Assembly: GCA_021821195.1 (NCBI GenBank)
Contig: JAKACT010000002.1
Location: 124,001 to 188,000 of the forward strand
Source: Pseudomonadota bacterium
GTDB lineage: Bacteria; Pseudomonadota; Gammaproteobacteria; Xanthomonadales; Xanthomonadaceae
Length of the DNA: 64,000 bases
Direction of reading: 5' to 3'
Shown here: positions 1 through 9,554 of the stretch, in pieces
Position numbering within the stretch: the stretch's first letter is position 1
How the letters are laid out: the number at the start of each line of letters is the position of its first letter
Made by a program: the position numbers and the translations under genes
The notes under the pieces: generated by a model
The model's input: the letters and a program-made list of their open reading frames with translations, nothing else
The model's database searches: none
Told to the model about the DNA's origin: nothing

Positions 1-70
1 AGGCCCGGCCGCGGCGGCGCGGCAGTTGCCGCCGGACGGCGCTGCGTGGGGCGCCGGGGGTTGGGTCGGC

Positions 71-562
71 TCAGTGCACCGGCTCCGGTTCGTCCAAGTA
101 CATCTGGGTTTCCATCCAGGCATAGGCCGCCTCGGAACCGGGCTGGTTGAACAGCACCATCAGCACCACCCACTTCAGGTCGTCCAGGTCCAGTTCGTCC
201 TGATCCAGCGCCATCGCCCGGTCCAGCACCAACTCGCGCTGGCCGGCATCCAGCACGCCATGTTGTTCCAGGTACAGCAGGAAGCCGCGCGCCTCGATGT
301 CCAGCTTGTCCAGCTCCGACCCGTGCAGCACCCGCACCGGGCCGCTGGGGCGGGCCTGGCCGGGCGCCGGGCGCTGCCGTTCCAGCACGTCCAGCCAGTC
401 GAAGGCCTTGTGGATTTCGCTGGGCGAGAACCCGGCGGCCGCCAGCTCGCTCATCAGCGAACTGTCGCGCGCGGTGAATGCCGCGTCGGACAGGACCGCG
501 TCGTCGTTGGCGAAATAGTGCTCGAACAGGTACAGCAGGACGTCCAGGATGCTCTCTTTCAT
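71..562 (-). CDS. smg: Smg family protein (DUF494)
   Basis: Smg/DUF494 protein of 163 residues, near the usual length of about 155. The N-terminus reads [17 protein letters not shown], the typical Smg opening, and the conserved C-terminal stretch around [13 protein letters not shown] is present. The molecular role of Smg is not established. In related gammaproteobacteria the gene lies beside dprA and topA; here dprA ends 54 bp upstream on the same strand, so the two are probably co-transcribed. The ATG at 562 was chosen because family members begin there and AAGGA lies 9 bases before it. An in-frame ATG at 568 is the alternative. Confidence 0.9.
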   Translation of the reverse strand: MKESILDVLLYLFEHYFANDDAVLSDAAFTARDSSLMSELAAAGFSPSEIHKAFDWLDVLERQRPAPGQARPSGPVRVLHGSELDKLDIEARGFLLYLEQHGVLDAGQRELVLDRAMALDQDELDLDDLKWVVLMVLFNQPGSEAAYAWMETQMYLDEPEPVH

Positions 563-616
563 GTCCATCTGTCCTTGGCTCGTGCCCGCAGGCACCGTGG
601 AAGCGAATCGCTGGTC

Positions 617-1744
617 TCAGACCCCGATCCGACTGTAACGGCCATGTTCGGCCGCGACCCGTCCTTCCAGCTCCAGCGCCAGCAGCATGGACGACACCGC
701 CGCCGCCGTCAATCCGCTGCGTTCCAGCAGTTCATCCATACCGGTTGGGTCATGGCCAAGCGCTTCCCACAACCGGTTGATGTCGGGGAGGTCGGGCAGC
801 CCTGCCGCCCCTAGCCCGGGTTCGACCGGGCTGGACGCCAATTCCCCGCGCAGCCCCCGCACTAGGTCGCGCACCAGCGGCGCCAGCGCCTCGACCACCT
901 CGGCCGGCGTCTCCACCAGCGCCGCGCCCTCCCGGATCAGCCGGTGGCAGCCGCGCGCCATCGGGTTATGGATGGAGCCGGGCAGCGCGAACACCTCGCG
1001 GCCGGCGTCGCCGGCCAGCCGGGCGGTGATCAGCGCACCGGACTGGGTTGCCGCCTCGACCACCACGATGCCGAGGCTGAGCCCCACCAAGATGCGGTTG
1101 CGGCTAGGAAAGTGCGTCCGCAGCGGCTGCGTGCCCGGCGGATGTTCGCTGACCACCGCGCCGGCCCCGGCGATCCGCGCCATCAGCGCGCGGTGGCGGG
1201 CGGGATAGGCGATGTCGGGCCCGGTGCCCAGCACCGCGACGGTCATGCCGCCGGCGTCCAGCGTGGCCTGGTGGGCGGCGGCATCGATCCCCGCCGCCAG
1301 TCCGCTGCCGATGCACAGCCCGGCCCGCGCTAGCGCGGAGGCGAACTGGCCGGCGTTGGCGCGGCCGCCGGCGGTGGCCGTGCGGCTGCCGACAATGGCG
1401 ACCGTAGGCCGCCACAGCAGGTCCGCATCACCAGCCACGAACAGCATCGCCGGCGGCGAGGCGATCCGCCGCAGCAGCGGGGGGTAGGCCGCATCGGCCC
1501 AGCCCAGCAGGTGGTGGGTCGGTGCTTCCAGCCAGCGCAGGCTGCGTGCCAGTGCGGCCGCATCCGGCCGCAGCAGGGCCGTGCAGGCAGCGGCGTCGAG
1601 ACCGTGGCTGGCCCAGTCCCGACGCCCGGCGGCGATCGCGGCAGCGGCCCCGCCATGGGTGTCGAGCAGGCGCCGCAGTGCGGACGCAGCCGCGCCACTG
1701 TGCAGCAGGCGCAACAGGGGTTCATGTTCGGCGCAGGCAGGCAT
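617..1744 (-). CDS. dprA: DNA-processing protein DprA
   Basis: DprA/Smf binds single-stranded DNA and loads RecA during natural transformation, in the cytoplasm. The 375-residue protein has an N-terminal helical region, then the Rossmann-like core with VAIVGSR (about 115-121), GSGLAAGIDAAAH (about 146-158), FPSRNRILVGLS (about 212-223) and SGALITA (about 235-241), all hallmarks of the family. A C-terminal winged-helix segment of the DML1-like type (about 310-375) closes it. I chose the ATG at 1744. A TTG at 1771 is also in frame, but it would place the start inside a strong hairpin (1769-1792). It lies between the LysM gene and smg, the usual order in this family. Confidence 0.92.
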   Translation of the reverse strand: MPACAEHEPLLRLLHSGAAASALRRLLDTHGGAAAAIAAGRRDWASHGLDAAACTALLRPDAAALARSLRWLEAPTHHLLGWADAAYPPLLRRIASPPAMLFVAGDADLLWRPTVAIVGSRTATAGGRANAGQFASALARAGLCIGSGLAAGIDAAAHQATLDAGGMTVAVLGTGPDIAYPARHRALMARIAGAGAVVSEHPPGTQPLRTHFPSRNRILVGLSLGIVVVEAATQSGALITARLAGDAGREVFALPGSIHNPMARGCHRLIREGAALVETPAEVVEALAPLVRDLVRGLRGELASSPVEPGLGAAGLPDLPDINRLWEALGHDPTGMDELLERSGLTAAAVSSMLLALELEGRVAAEHGRYSRIGV

Positions 1745-1768
1745 GCCGCCAGCATCGCCTGCAAACGA

Positions 1769-1792
1769 CAACGGCGCCCTCGGGCGCCGTTG
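1769..1792 (-). terminator. Hairpin between the LysM gene and dprA
   Basis: A perfect 10-bp inverted repeat (CAACGGCGCC / GGCGCCGTTG) with the loop CTCG lies 27 bp past the LysM-gene stop on the minus strand. Only a weak T-containing tail (TCGTTTG) follows. It could be a weak terminator or attenuator between the LysM gene and dprA. The symmetry is seen directly; termination is inferred. Confidence 0.45.
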
Positions 1793-1819
1793 CGGTCTTG
1801 GGTCAGGAAATCCTGAAAA

Positions 1820-3016
1820 TCAGTACGGCGCGTCCGGATGCTTCAGCTCATAGCCAACCCGAACCGGCTTGACGCTGCTCATCACCAGCGCGTAGCTGAC
1901 GTTGTCGAACGTGCGGAACACCATGGCGTGGCCAGCAAACTCGTCGGGCAGGCGCACCTTGCTTTCGAACAGGGTCACGTCCTCGTCGCGATCCAGCCCG
2001 GCCTTGACCCGGTCGCTGACCGAGTCGCCACGCCGCCACAGCGAGAACACGGTGCCGTTGTCGATGCCCTCGCGGGCGCCGCCGGAGATCGCGATCACGT
2101 CGCGGGTACCGCCGGAGGTCAGCTGGTCGGCGACCGACATCACGGTCAGGCGGCCGTACTTGGCCTGCTGCTTGGGCGGATGCGGGAAGAACTGCAGGTC
2201 ATAGGGCTGCGCCTCGACCGGCACCAACCTGTCACCGACGCGCACTTCGCGGCCTTCCGCGTCGAGCAGCACGGTGCTGGCCTGGATGCCGCCGACTTCG
2301 CCGCGGGTCACGGTGCCGGTGGTCTGGGTGACCAGCTCGTAGCCCATGAGCTCGGTGTTCTTGCTCGGGAAGACCGCATTGCTCCACAGCGTGCCGTCGT
2401 CCGGGCCGGGGCGGCCGCGGGCGTCGAGGTCCTGGCTCTGGAACAGATCGCAGCACAGGCCGGCGCGCTCGACCATCCGGTAGCGCTTCTCCGGACGGAC
2501 GACCAGATAGCGCTGGCCCGGCGCAATGCCCTCGAGGCCGCGCACGTAGGCCACGTGGCCGCGCACGCCGCGCAGGCGGTTTTCTTCCAGCCCGACCACG
2601 TAAGGCAGGCTGTCGATGTCCGACACCATGCGGGTATCGCGCAGGAACGGCTCGATCTCTTCCAGCGGCACCGCGTTGACCGGGCTGGCCGTGCGCTCGC
2701 CGGCCTGCACCCTGGCCGCCACGCGGTCGAGGTAGGCCAGGCTGATGACATCGCCCGGATAGATCAGGTGCGGATTCTTGATCTGCGGGTTGGCCTGCCA
2801 GATTTCCGGCCACAGCCACGGCTTCTTCAGGAATCGTGCGGAAATGTCCCAGAGGGTGTCGCCACGCTTCACCACGTAGCTGTCCGGGTGGTCGCCGCGC
2901 AGCTCGACCGCCGCGGCATAGGTGGCCACCGTCAACAGCGCGGCCGCGAGCATGGTGCGCAGACCGCGCGGACGCGGCGCACCCGTGCGCACCAGGTTGG
3001 AAACCCGTTCAAGCAT
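1820..3016 (-). CDS. LysM peptidoglycan-binding domain protein
   Basis: A 398-residue exported protein. An N-terminal hydrophobic segment (about 21-36) looks like a signal peptide or anchor, and one LysM domain follows at about 46-95 (SYVVKRGDTLWDIS ... NPHLIYPGDVI), expected to bind peptidoglycan. The remaining 300 residues form a conserved but uncharacterised region found in xanthomonad proteins encoded next to dprA. The ATG at 3016 has GGGGAG 8 bases upstream; longer in-frame extensions lack signal-peptide character. The gene is divergent from def, with 155 bp between the starts. A role in envelope maintenance is inferred from the domain only. Confidence 0.85.
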   Translation of the reverse strand: MLERVSNLVRTGAPRPRGLRTMLAAALLTVATYAAAVELRGDHPDSYVVKRGDTLWDISARFLKKPWLWPEIWQANPQIKNPHLIYPGDVISLAYLDRVAARVQAGERTASPVNAVPLEEIEPFLRDTRMVSDIDSLPYVVGLEENRLRGVRGHVAYVRGLEGIAPGQRYLVVRPEKRYRMVERAGLCCDLFQSQDLDARGRPGPDDGTLWSNAVFPSKNTELMGYELVTQTTGTVTRGEVGGIQASTVLLDAEGREVRVGDRLVPVEAQPYDLQFFPHPPKQQAKYGRLTVMSVADQLTSGGTRDVIAISGGAREGIDNGTVFSLWRRGDSVSDRVKAGLDRDEDVTLFESKVRLPDEFAGHAMVFRTFDNVSYALVMSSVKPVRVGYELKHPDAPY

Positions 3017-3171
3017 GATCGCTATCTCCCCGCTCCGTATGGCGAAAACCCCCTGAAGCCTGACCAATATAGCCCACAACTGACGCCTGCTGGCAAGCGG
3101 CCGTGCAGGTCGGGCGCGATACAATCGCCGCCATCGCAGCCTGCCCGGCTGCCGGTTCCCGGATTTTCGCC

Positions 3172-3681
3172 ATGGCCCACCTCCCGATCCTCGAATTCCC
3201 CGACCCGCGCCTGCGCACCCAGGCCGCGGCCGTCGACCCCGCCGACCTGGCCACGCCGGCCTTCCAGACCCTGATCGACGACATGTTCCAGACCATGTAC
3301 GAGGCGCCCGGCATCGGCCTGGCGGCCAGCCAGGTCGACGTGCACAAGCGGTTCATGGTCATTGACGTAACCGAGGACCGCAGCCGGCCACTGGTGTTCG
3401 TCAACCCGGTCATCACCGCGCGCGACGGCGAACAGGTCTACCAGGAGGGCTGCCTGTCGGTGCCCGGCATCTATGCCGACGTGACCCGCAGCGACACCAT
3501 TACGGTTGAGGCGCTGGACCGCCACGGCCAGCCCTTCACGCTGCAGGCCGACGGCGTGCTGGCGGTATGCGTCCAGCACGAGATGGACCACCTGCTGGGC
3601 AAGCTGTTCGTTGATTACCTGAGCCCGCTCAAGCGCGAGATGGTGCGCAAGAAGCTGCTGAAGGCGAAGCGGGCCGCCTGA
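3172..3681 (+). CDS. def: Peptide deformylase
   Basis: Removes the N-formyl group from nascent proteins at the ribosome exit. At 169 residues it has normal length. All three family motifs are present: GIGLAASQ (47-54), EGCLS (92-96) and QHEMDH (135-140). Cys94, His136 and His140 ligate the metal and Glu137 is the catalytic base. The ATG at 3172 gives the typical opening [14 protein letters not shown]. fmt follows after 4 bp, the classic def-fmt operon that pairs formylation with deformylation. Confidence 0.97.
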   Translation: MAHLPILEFPDPRLRTQAAAVDPADLATPAFQTLIDDMFQTMYEAPGIGLAASQVDVHKRFMVIDVTEDRSRPLVFVNPVITARDGEQVYQEGCLSVPGIYADVTRSDTITVEALDRHGQPFTLQADGVLAVCVQHEMDHLLGKLFVDYLSPLKREMVRKKLLKAKRAA

Positions 3682-3685
3682 GCCC

Positions 3686-4603
3686 ATGCGCATCGTCTTT
3701 GCCGGCACGCCGGAGTTCGCCGTCCCCTGCCTGCGCGCGGCCGCCGGCAAGGGCGAAGTGGTGGCGGTCTACACCCAGCCGGACCGGCCCGCCGGCCGTG
3801 GCCGCGGGTTGACGCCTTCGCCGGTGAAACTGGAAGCGGTGCAGCGGGGCATCCCGGTGTACCAGCCGGAGAACTTCCGCTCGGCGGAATCGAAGGCCAC
3901 GCTGCGCGCGCTGGAGCCCGACGTGATGATCGTGGTCGCCTACGGCCTGATCCTGCCGCAATCGGTGCTGGACATCCCCGAGCATGGCTGCTGGAACGTG
4001 CACGCCTCGCTGCTGCCGCGCTGGCGCGGCGCGGCGCCGATCCAGCGCGCGATCGAGGCGGGCGACACCCGCACCGGCGTCTGCCTGATGCAGATGGAAA
4101 AGGGCCTGGACACCGGCCCGGTGCTGCTGGCGCAGGCGCTGGACATCGGCCCGGAGGAAACCGGAGGGCAGCTGCACGACCGCCTGTCCGAGTTGGGCGC
4201 ACGCGTGCTGTCCGACGCGCTGGGACTGTTGCGCGCCACTATCCAGCTGCCGCCGCACCCGCAGCCGGCCGAGGGCGTGACCTACGCGCACAAGCTGGAC
4301 AAGGCGGAAGCGAAACTCGACTGGTCGCAGCCGGCAACAGCACTGGCCAACAAGGTGCGCGCCTTCAACCCGTGGCCGGTCGCGGAAGCGCAGCTGGCGG
4401 GCGAGCGCGTGCGCGTCCATGCCGCCCGCGCGCTGGACGAAACCCACGATGCCGCACCCGGCAGCGTGCTGCGCGCCGGGCGCGAAGGCATCGACATCGC
4501 CTGCGGCAAGGGCGTGCTGCGCCTGCAGACCCTGCAGCGCGACGGCGGCAAGCCGATCAGCGCACAGGATTACCGCAACGCCCGCCGCGACGTGTTCGCG
4601 TGA
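3686..4603 (+). CDS. fmt: Methionyl-tRNA formyltransferase
   Basis: Transfers a formyl group from 10-formyl-tetrahydrofolate to Met-tRNA(fMet) for translation initiation. The 305-residue protein starts [16 protein letters not shown]. It carries the active-site triad Asn104, His106 and Asp142 and the signature [15 protein letters not shown] (108-122). The N-terminal formyltransferase fold is followed by the C-terminal tRNA-binding domain (about 205-305). The next gene, rsmB, starts on GTG overlapping this stop codon, so translation is probably coupled. Confidence 0.97.
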   Translation: MRIVFAGTPEFAVPCLRAAAGKGEVVAVYTQPDRPAGRGRGLTPSPVKLEAVQRGIPVYQPENFRSAESKATLRALEPDVMIVVAYGLILPQSVLDIPEHGCWNVHASLLPRWRGAAPIQRAIEAGDTRTGVCLMQMEKGLDTGPVLLAQALDIGPEETGGQLHDRLSELGARVLSDALGLLRATIQLPPHPQPAEGVTYAHKLDKAEAKLDWSQPATALANKVRAFNPWPVAEAQLAGERVRVHAARALDETHDAAPGSVLRAGREGIDIACGKGVLRLQTLQRDGGKPISAQDYRNARRDVFA

Positions 4604-5886
4604 GCGATGGCGTCGCCACCCGCGTCGCCGCGGCGCGCACCCTCGACGAGGTGCTGCACCGTGGCCGCTCGCTGAAGGCGGCGCTGGGTGCCAGCCTGCC
4701 CGGCCTCGCCGACCCGCGCGACCGCGCGCTGGTGGAAGCGATGGTGCTGGCCGCGCTGCGCCAGCGGGTGCGCTACAACGCCGCGCTGGACGGCTGGACG
4801 CCGCGTCCGCTGGGCCAGCGCGACGGCATCCTGCGTGCGCTGCTGCTGGCCGGCCTTGCCCAGCTGACGCTGGGCCTGCCGGCGCACGCCGTGCTGGCAG
4901 CCACGGTGGACGCCGCCCGCGCGCTGGGCCGCGCCCACCAAGCCGGCATGGTCAACGCGCTGCTGCGCCGCGCCCAGCGCGAAGGCCTGCCGCCGGCGGA
5001 TCCCGCGCAGGCATGGCCGCACTGGCTGGCGGAACAGGTGCGCGCGGACTGGCCACGGCAGGCCGACGCGATCTTCGAAGCCAGCGCACGGATCGCGCCG
5101 ATGTGGCTGCGCGTCAACCGCCGCTGGATCGGCCGCGACGACTATCTCGCGCTGCTGCACGAAGCCGGCATCGAGGCCGCGCCGGCGCCTTCGCTGGCCG
5201 ACGCGCTACGGCTGGAATCCGCGCTGCCGGTGCAGCAGTTGCCCGGCTTCGACGCCGGGCTGGTGTCGGTGCAGGACGGCGCGGCGCAGGCCGTCGCCGA
5301 TGCGCTGGCGCCTGCCGCCGGTGCGCGTGTCCTCGATGCCTGCGCGGCCCCCGGCGGCAAGGCCGCGCACCTGGCCGAGCGCGATGCCAGCCTGCGCATC
5401 ACCACACTGGACGTGGATGCGCGGCGCGCGCGGCGGATGCAGGAGACGTTCGCGCGGCTGCGCCTCGAGGGCATCGACGTGCGCACGGCCGATGCCATGC
5501 AGCCCGACAGCTGGTGGGACGGCACGGCCTTCGACGCCATCCTGATCGACGCCCCGTGCAGCGCCACCGGCATCGTGCGCCGCCAGCCCGACGTGCTGCT
5601 GCACCGGCGCGAGACCGACATCGCCGCGCTGCGCGGCACCCAGGCGCAGCTGCTCGACGCGCTGTGGCCGCTGCTCGCCCGCGGCGGCGCGCTGGTCTAT
5701 GCCACCTGCTCGATCCTGCATGCGGAAAACGCCGTGCAGGTCGAAGCCTTCCTCGCCCGCACGCCCGACGCCACGCTGGCGCCGCTGGACGCGAGTTTCG
5801 GCCACGACACCGGCTTCGGCCGCCAGCGCCTGCCCGGTGAAGCCGGCATGGACGGCTTTTTCTGCGCGCGGCTGCAAAAGTCCTGA
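4600..5886 (+). CDS. rsmB: 16S rRNA (cytosine-967-C5)-methyltransferase RsmB
   Basis: Methylates C967 of 16S rRNA using S-adenosylmethionine. The 428-residue protein has an N-terminal NusB-like RNA-binding domain (about 5-130) and a C-terminal Fmu/NOL1 methyltransferase domain. The SAM-binding motif [15 protein letters not shown] lies at 244-258. Two cysteines typical of m5C enzymes are present, in DAPCS (Cys320) and ATCS (Cys370). The start is a GTG at 4600 overlapping the fmt stop (GTGA); no in-frame ATG lies nearby. Confidence 0.95.
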   Translation: MSDGVATRVAAARTLDEVLHRGRSLKAALGASLPGLADPRDRALVEAMVLAALRQRVRYNAALDGWTPRPLGQRDGILRALLLAGLAQLTLGLPAHAVLAATVDAARALGRAHQAGMVNALLRRAQREGLPPADPAQAWPHWLAEQVRADWPRQADAIFEASARIAPMWLRVNRRWIGRDDYLALLHEAGIEAAPAPSLADALRLESALPVQQLPGFDAGLVSVQDGAAQAVADALAPAAGARVLDACAAPGGKAAHLAERDASLRITTLDVDARRARRMQETFARLRLEGIDVRTADAMQPDSWWDGTAFDAILIDAPCSATGIVRRQPDVLLHRRETDIAALRGTQAQLLDALWPLLARGGALVYATCSILHAENAVQVEAFLARTPDATLAPLDASFGHDTGFGRQRLPGEAGMDGFFCARLQKS

Positions 5887-5909
5887 GCCTTCGCCACTAT
5901 CATTCGGCG

Positions 5910-7601
5910 ATGACCCAAACCCGTCGGGAAACCTGGTTGTTCTGGCTGTTCGCGCTGCTGATCCTCGCCACCGGCCTGGGCCTGCGCGATCCGTGGCCGG
6001 CCGACGAGCCGCGCTTCGCGCTGGTCGCGCGGCACATGGTCGAAAGCGGAAACTGGCTGTTCCCGATGCGCGGCAGCGAGCTGTATTCGGACAAGCCGCC
6101 GCTGTTCATGTGGATGCAGGCCAGCGTGCTGTGGCTGACCGGCAACCTGCGCATCGCCTTCCTGCTGCCTTCGCTGCTGGCGGCGCTGGGCACGCTGTGG
6201 TGCGTGACCGACCTGGGCGCGCGGCTGTGGACGCGCCGGATCGGCCTGTATGCCGGCTGGATCACGCTGCTGACCATCCAGTTCACCTGGCAGGCCAAGA
6301 AGGCGCAGATCGACCCGATGGTGGTGTTCTGGATCACGTTGTCCTGCTACGCGCTGCTGCGGCACGTGCTGCACGGTCCGAACTGGCGGCTGTGGGCGCT
6401 AGGCTGGGCGGCGGCGGGTCTGGGCACGATCACCAAGGGCGTCGGCGTGATCGCCCTGCTGCTCCTGATTCCCGCCGCGGTCGCCTCGCTGCGCGGCTGG
6501 GCCGGGGTGCGCATCCATGCGCGCGATGCGAAATTCTGGCTCGGTCCGCTGGCCTTTGTCGCCGCCTGCGGGGTGTGGCTGGTACCGATGCTGGTTGCAG
6601 CCTTTGGGCAGGACAGCAGCGCTTACAGCGCCTACGTGAACGACATCCTGCTGCGCCAGACCGTCACCCGCTACGCCAACTCCTGGCACCACGGCCAGCC
6701 GTGGTGGTACTTCATCGAAGTGCTGCTGACCGCGTGGCTACCCACCGCGCTGGCGCTGCCGTGGGCGATCCCGGCGTGGCGGCGGCGGCTGCGCCGACGC
6801 GACGCGCGCTTCCTGATCCCGCTCGGCTGGGTGCTGCTGGTGTTCGTGTTCTTCAGCATCCCGTCCGGCAAACGCGACATGTACATCCTGCCGGCGCTGC
6901 CGATGCTGGCGCTGGCGTTGGCACCGCTGCTGCCCGGCATCCTGCGGCGGCCGAACGCGCAGCACCTGCTGCTGGGCTTCGTGCTGGTGTTCTCGTTGGC
7001 CGCACTGGGCGCGGGCCTTGCCATGCTGCTGGGCGATCCGGGGTTCGAGCGCGGTTTCATGGAAGGCCGCGATGCGCACGTTGCCGATGGGTTGGCGTGG
7101 ATGTTTGCGGCCATCGGCGGCTTCGGCCTGGGCAGCGCGCTGTGGTTCGGGCGCCGCCGTGCGCACGCCGCACTGGTGGCGATGCTGACCGCGCTGTGGC
7201 TGCTGTACTCGCTGGTCGGCGCGCCGCTGCTCAACGACGGCAGCTCCTCGCGCGGGCTGATGCGCGCCGTCGGCGCGGCCATCGGCCCGCGGGCGGAGTT
7301 GGGCCTGGTCGGCTGGCGCGAACAGCAGCTGCTGATGGCGGATCGCCCGGCCGCTGACTTCGGCTTCAAGCGTGACGCCGGCCTGCAGTTCGCCGACGGC
7401 GTGCGCTGGCAGCACGCACGTCCGCAAGCGCGCTGGCTGCTGGTGGAGGAAGGCGACGGGCTGCCAAGCTGCGTGGACGACACCCGGGCCCGCGAAATGG
7501 CCATCACCAACGGCAGGCGCTGGTGGCTGCTGGATGGCGAAGCGACGCGAGCCTGCAGATTGGATGCAATCGCAAACACCGTTGGGAAGGACACGCAATG
7601 A
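5910..7601 (+). CDS. ArnT-like glycosyltransferase, family 39
   Basis: A 563-residue polytopic inner-membrane protein of the GT-C superfamily. It resembles ArnT/PMT-type enzymes that move a sugar from a polyprenyl-phosphate donor onto a lipid or protein in the periplasm. The first periplasmic loop carries the acidic motif DPWPADEPRF (about 27-36), expected to hold the catalytic Asp. About a dozen hydrophobic segments follow, and a soluble tail of about 100 residues closes the protein. It begins 23 bp after rsmB. Its last bases overlap glf (ATGA), placing it in one operon with three sugar genes. Donor and acceptor are unknown; true ArnT function (aminoarabinose on lipid A) is not implied, as no other arn genes are near. 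Confidence 0.85.
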   Translation: MTQTRRETWLFWLFALLILATGLGLRDPWPADEPRFALVARHMVESGNWLFPMRGSELYSDKPPLFMWMQASVLWLTGNLRIAFLLPSLLAALGTLWCVTDLGARLWTRRIGLYAGWITLLTIQFTWQAKKAQIDPMVVFWITLSCYALLRHVLHGPNWRLWALGWAAAGLGTITKGVGVIALLLLIPAAVASLRGWAGVRIHARDAKFWLGPLAFVAACGVWLVPMLVAAFGQDSSAYSAYVNDILLRQTVTRYANSWHHGQPWWYFIEVLLTAWLPTALALPWAIPAWRRRLRRRDARFLIPLGWVLLVFVFFSIPSGKRDMYILPALPMLALALAPLLPGILRRPNAQHLLLGFVLVFSLAALGAGLAMLLGDPGFERGFMEGRDAHVADGLAWMFAAIGGFGLGSALWFGRRRAHAALVAMLTALWLLYSLVGAPLLNDGSSSRGLMRAVGAAIGPRAELGLVGWREQQLLMADRPAADFGFKRDAGLQFADGVRWQHARPQARWLLVEEGDGLPSCVDDTRAREMAITNGRRWWLLDGEATRACRLDAIANTVGKDTQ

Positions 7602-8728
7602 CTGCTGCACTCATGGATGCCGGTGACTTCGATGCGCTGGTGGTGGGCGCCGGTTTCGCCGGCAGCGTCTGCGCCCGCCAGCTGGCCGATGCCGGCTGGT
7701 CGGTGCTGGTGGTGGATGCGCGTCCGCATATCGGCGGCAATGCCTTCGACACCCGCGACGATGCCGGCCTGCTGATCCACCCGTACGGCCCGCACATCTT
7801 CCATACCAACGGCAAGCGGATCTTCGAATACCTGTCGCGCTTCACCACCTGGCGCTTCTACGAGCACCGGGTCCTGGCCGAGGTCGACGGCGCACTGCAC
7901 CCGATCCCGATCAACCGCACCACCATCAACGGCCTGTACGGGCTGGACCTGGACGAGGCCGGGGTCGAGGCATTCCTGGCCGAGCGCCGCACCGACCGTT
8001 CGCCGGCGTGCAGCAGCGAGGACGTGGTGCTCAATAGCGTTGGCGCCGACCTGTGCGAGAAGTTCTTCCGCGGCTATACCCGCAAGCAGTGGGGACTGGA
8101 TCTGTCCGAGCTCGCGGCCGGCGTTGCCGCGCGCATCCCCACCCGCAGCAACGACGACGACCGCTACTTCACCGACAGTTTCCAATTCATGCCGGCGGAC
8201 GGCTACACGCGGATGTTCGAACGCATGCTCGACCATCCCGGCATCACCGTCCGCACCGGCGTGCGCTTCGCGCGTGCAACCACGCCGAAACCACGACGAC
8301 AGCTGGTGTACAGCGGCCCGATCGACCAGTTCTTCGACTACTGCCACGGCGCGCTGCCCTACCGCAGCCTGCGCTTCGAGCACCAGCATTTAGCCGGCAC
8401 CGAACGTTTCCAGCCCACCGGCACGGTGAATTATCCGAACGAACACGCCTACACCCGGATCACCGAGTTCAAGCACCTGACCGGCGAAACCAGCGCCGGC
8501 ACCTCGATCGTGCGCGAATACCCGATGGCCGATGGCGACCCGTTCTACCCGATCCCGCGCCCGGAAAACGAAGCGCTGTACCAACGGTACAAGGCGATGG
8601 CGGAGCAGGAAACCGGCGTGAGTTTCGTCGGCCGACTGGCGCAGTACCGCTACTACAACATGGACCAGGTGGTGGGCGCGGCGCTGGCGGCCAGCGCACG
8701 CCTGCTGGGCCGGGAGGACGCGGCATGA
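7598..8728 (+). CDS. glf: UDP-galactopyranose mutase
   Basis: Flavoenzyme that interconverts UDP-galactopyranose and UDP-galactofuranose, supplying galactofuranose for surface glycans. At 376 residues it has typical length. The FAD-binding dinucleotide motif VVGAGFAGSVCARQL lies at about 15-29, followed by HIGGN and the conserved PYGPHIFHTN. The substrate loop and C-terminal motifs (QYRYYNMDQVVGAAL) are intact. The ATG at 7598 overlaps the previous stop and has AAGG 7 bases upstream. Its neighbours are glycosyltransferase-like genes, so the product probably makes or branches a galactofuranose-containing polysaccharide or O-chain. Confidence 0.95.
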   Translation: MTAALMDAGDFDALVVGAGFAGSVCARQLADAGWSVLVVDARPHIGGNAFDTRDDAGLLIHPYGPHIFHTNGKRIFEYLSRFTTWRFYEHRVLAEVDGALHPIPINRTTINGLYGLDLDEAGVEAFLAERRTDRSPACSSEDVVLNSVGADLCEKFFRGYTRKQWGLDLSELAAGVAARIPTRSNDDDRYFTDSFQFMPADGYTRMFERMLDHPGITVRTGVRFARATTPKPRRQLVYSGPIDQFFDYCHGALPYRSLRFEHQHLAGTERFQPTGTVNYPNEHAYTRITEFKHLTGETSAGTSIVREYPMADGDPFYPIPRPENEALYQRYKAMAEQETGVSFVGRLAQYRYYNMDQVVGAALAASARLLGREDAA

Positions 8729-9552
8729 GCCGGCGCAACCTGGTGATCGTGCGGGCCGGCGACAACTCGGTGCATCCGGGCTGGCTGGTGGATGCCGAAC
8801 GCAATTTCGATATTTACGTCAGCTACTTCGGCAACGAGGAAAACCGCTACGCCGACAGCGCCGACTTCCACGAAAACCGCAAGGGCATGAAGTGGCCGGT
8901 GTTGGGGGAACTGCTGCAGGCGCAGCCGGAATTGCTGGAGCGCTACGCGTATTTCTGGTTCCCGGACGACGACATCATCACCGACACCGCCACCATCAAC
9001 CGCATGTTCGACTTCGCCGCGGCCTACCAGCTGGCGCTGGCGCAGCCGGCGCTGACCCGCAACTCCTACTTCAGCTGGCCCCTGCTGCTGCAGGATCCGC
9101 GCTACCAACTGCGCTACACCCGATTCGTCGAGGTGATGGTGCCGGTGCTCGACCGCGCCGCGCTGCGCACCTGCCTGCCCACCTTCACCGAGAACAGCAG
9201 CGGCTGGGGGCTGGATTTCCTCTGGCCCACGTTGCTGCAGTCGCGCGGTGCGCAGGCCATCGCCATCATCGACGCCACCGCCGTGTTCCACTCGCGCCCG
9301 ATCGGTGGCGGCGAACTGTACAAGGCCACCGGCACGTCGGCCGCAGCGCAGGACCGAGAGGCCCTGTTCAAGAAATACGGGCTGGACGCCGGGGTGCTGG
9401 CCGACGCCCGCCACGCCCACGGCGGCGTGCGCTACCTCCGGCCGGGGCCACTGTGCGGCTGGCTACAGGCGGCCGTCCAAGCGTATCGGCGCTGGAACTA
9501 TCGCAGGCTGTCGCGGCGGGCGCTGGCCCACCGGCAAGCGCCCCAGGATTGA
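8725..9552 (+). CDS. DUF707 family protein, probable glycosyltransferase
   Basis: A 275-residue soluble protein whose opening NLVIVRAGDNSVHPGW matches the DUF707 family. The motif FWFPDDDIITD (about 77-87) resembles the metal-binding DXD site of GT-A glycosyltransferases. A later SGWGLDFLWP resembles the acceptor side of such enzymes. It overlaps glf by ATGA and is followed 2 bp later by a GT25 gene, so a role in the same glycan pathway is inferred. No biochemical function is known to me for the family. Confidence 0.75.
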   Translation: MSRRNLVIVRAGDNSVHPGWLVDAERNFDIYVSYFGNEENRYADSADFHENRKGMKWPVLGELLQAQPELLERYAYFWFPDDDIITDTATINRMFDFAAAYQLALAQPALTRNSYFSWPLLLQDPRYQLRYTRFVEVMVPVLDRAALRTCLPTFTENSSGWGLDFLWPTLLQSRGAQAIAIIDATAVFHSRPIGGGELYKATGTSAAAQDREALFKKYGLDAGVLADARHAHGGVRYLRPGPLCGWLQAAVQAYRRWNYRRLSRRALAHRQAPQD

Positions 9553-9554
9553 CC

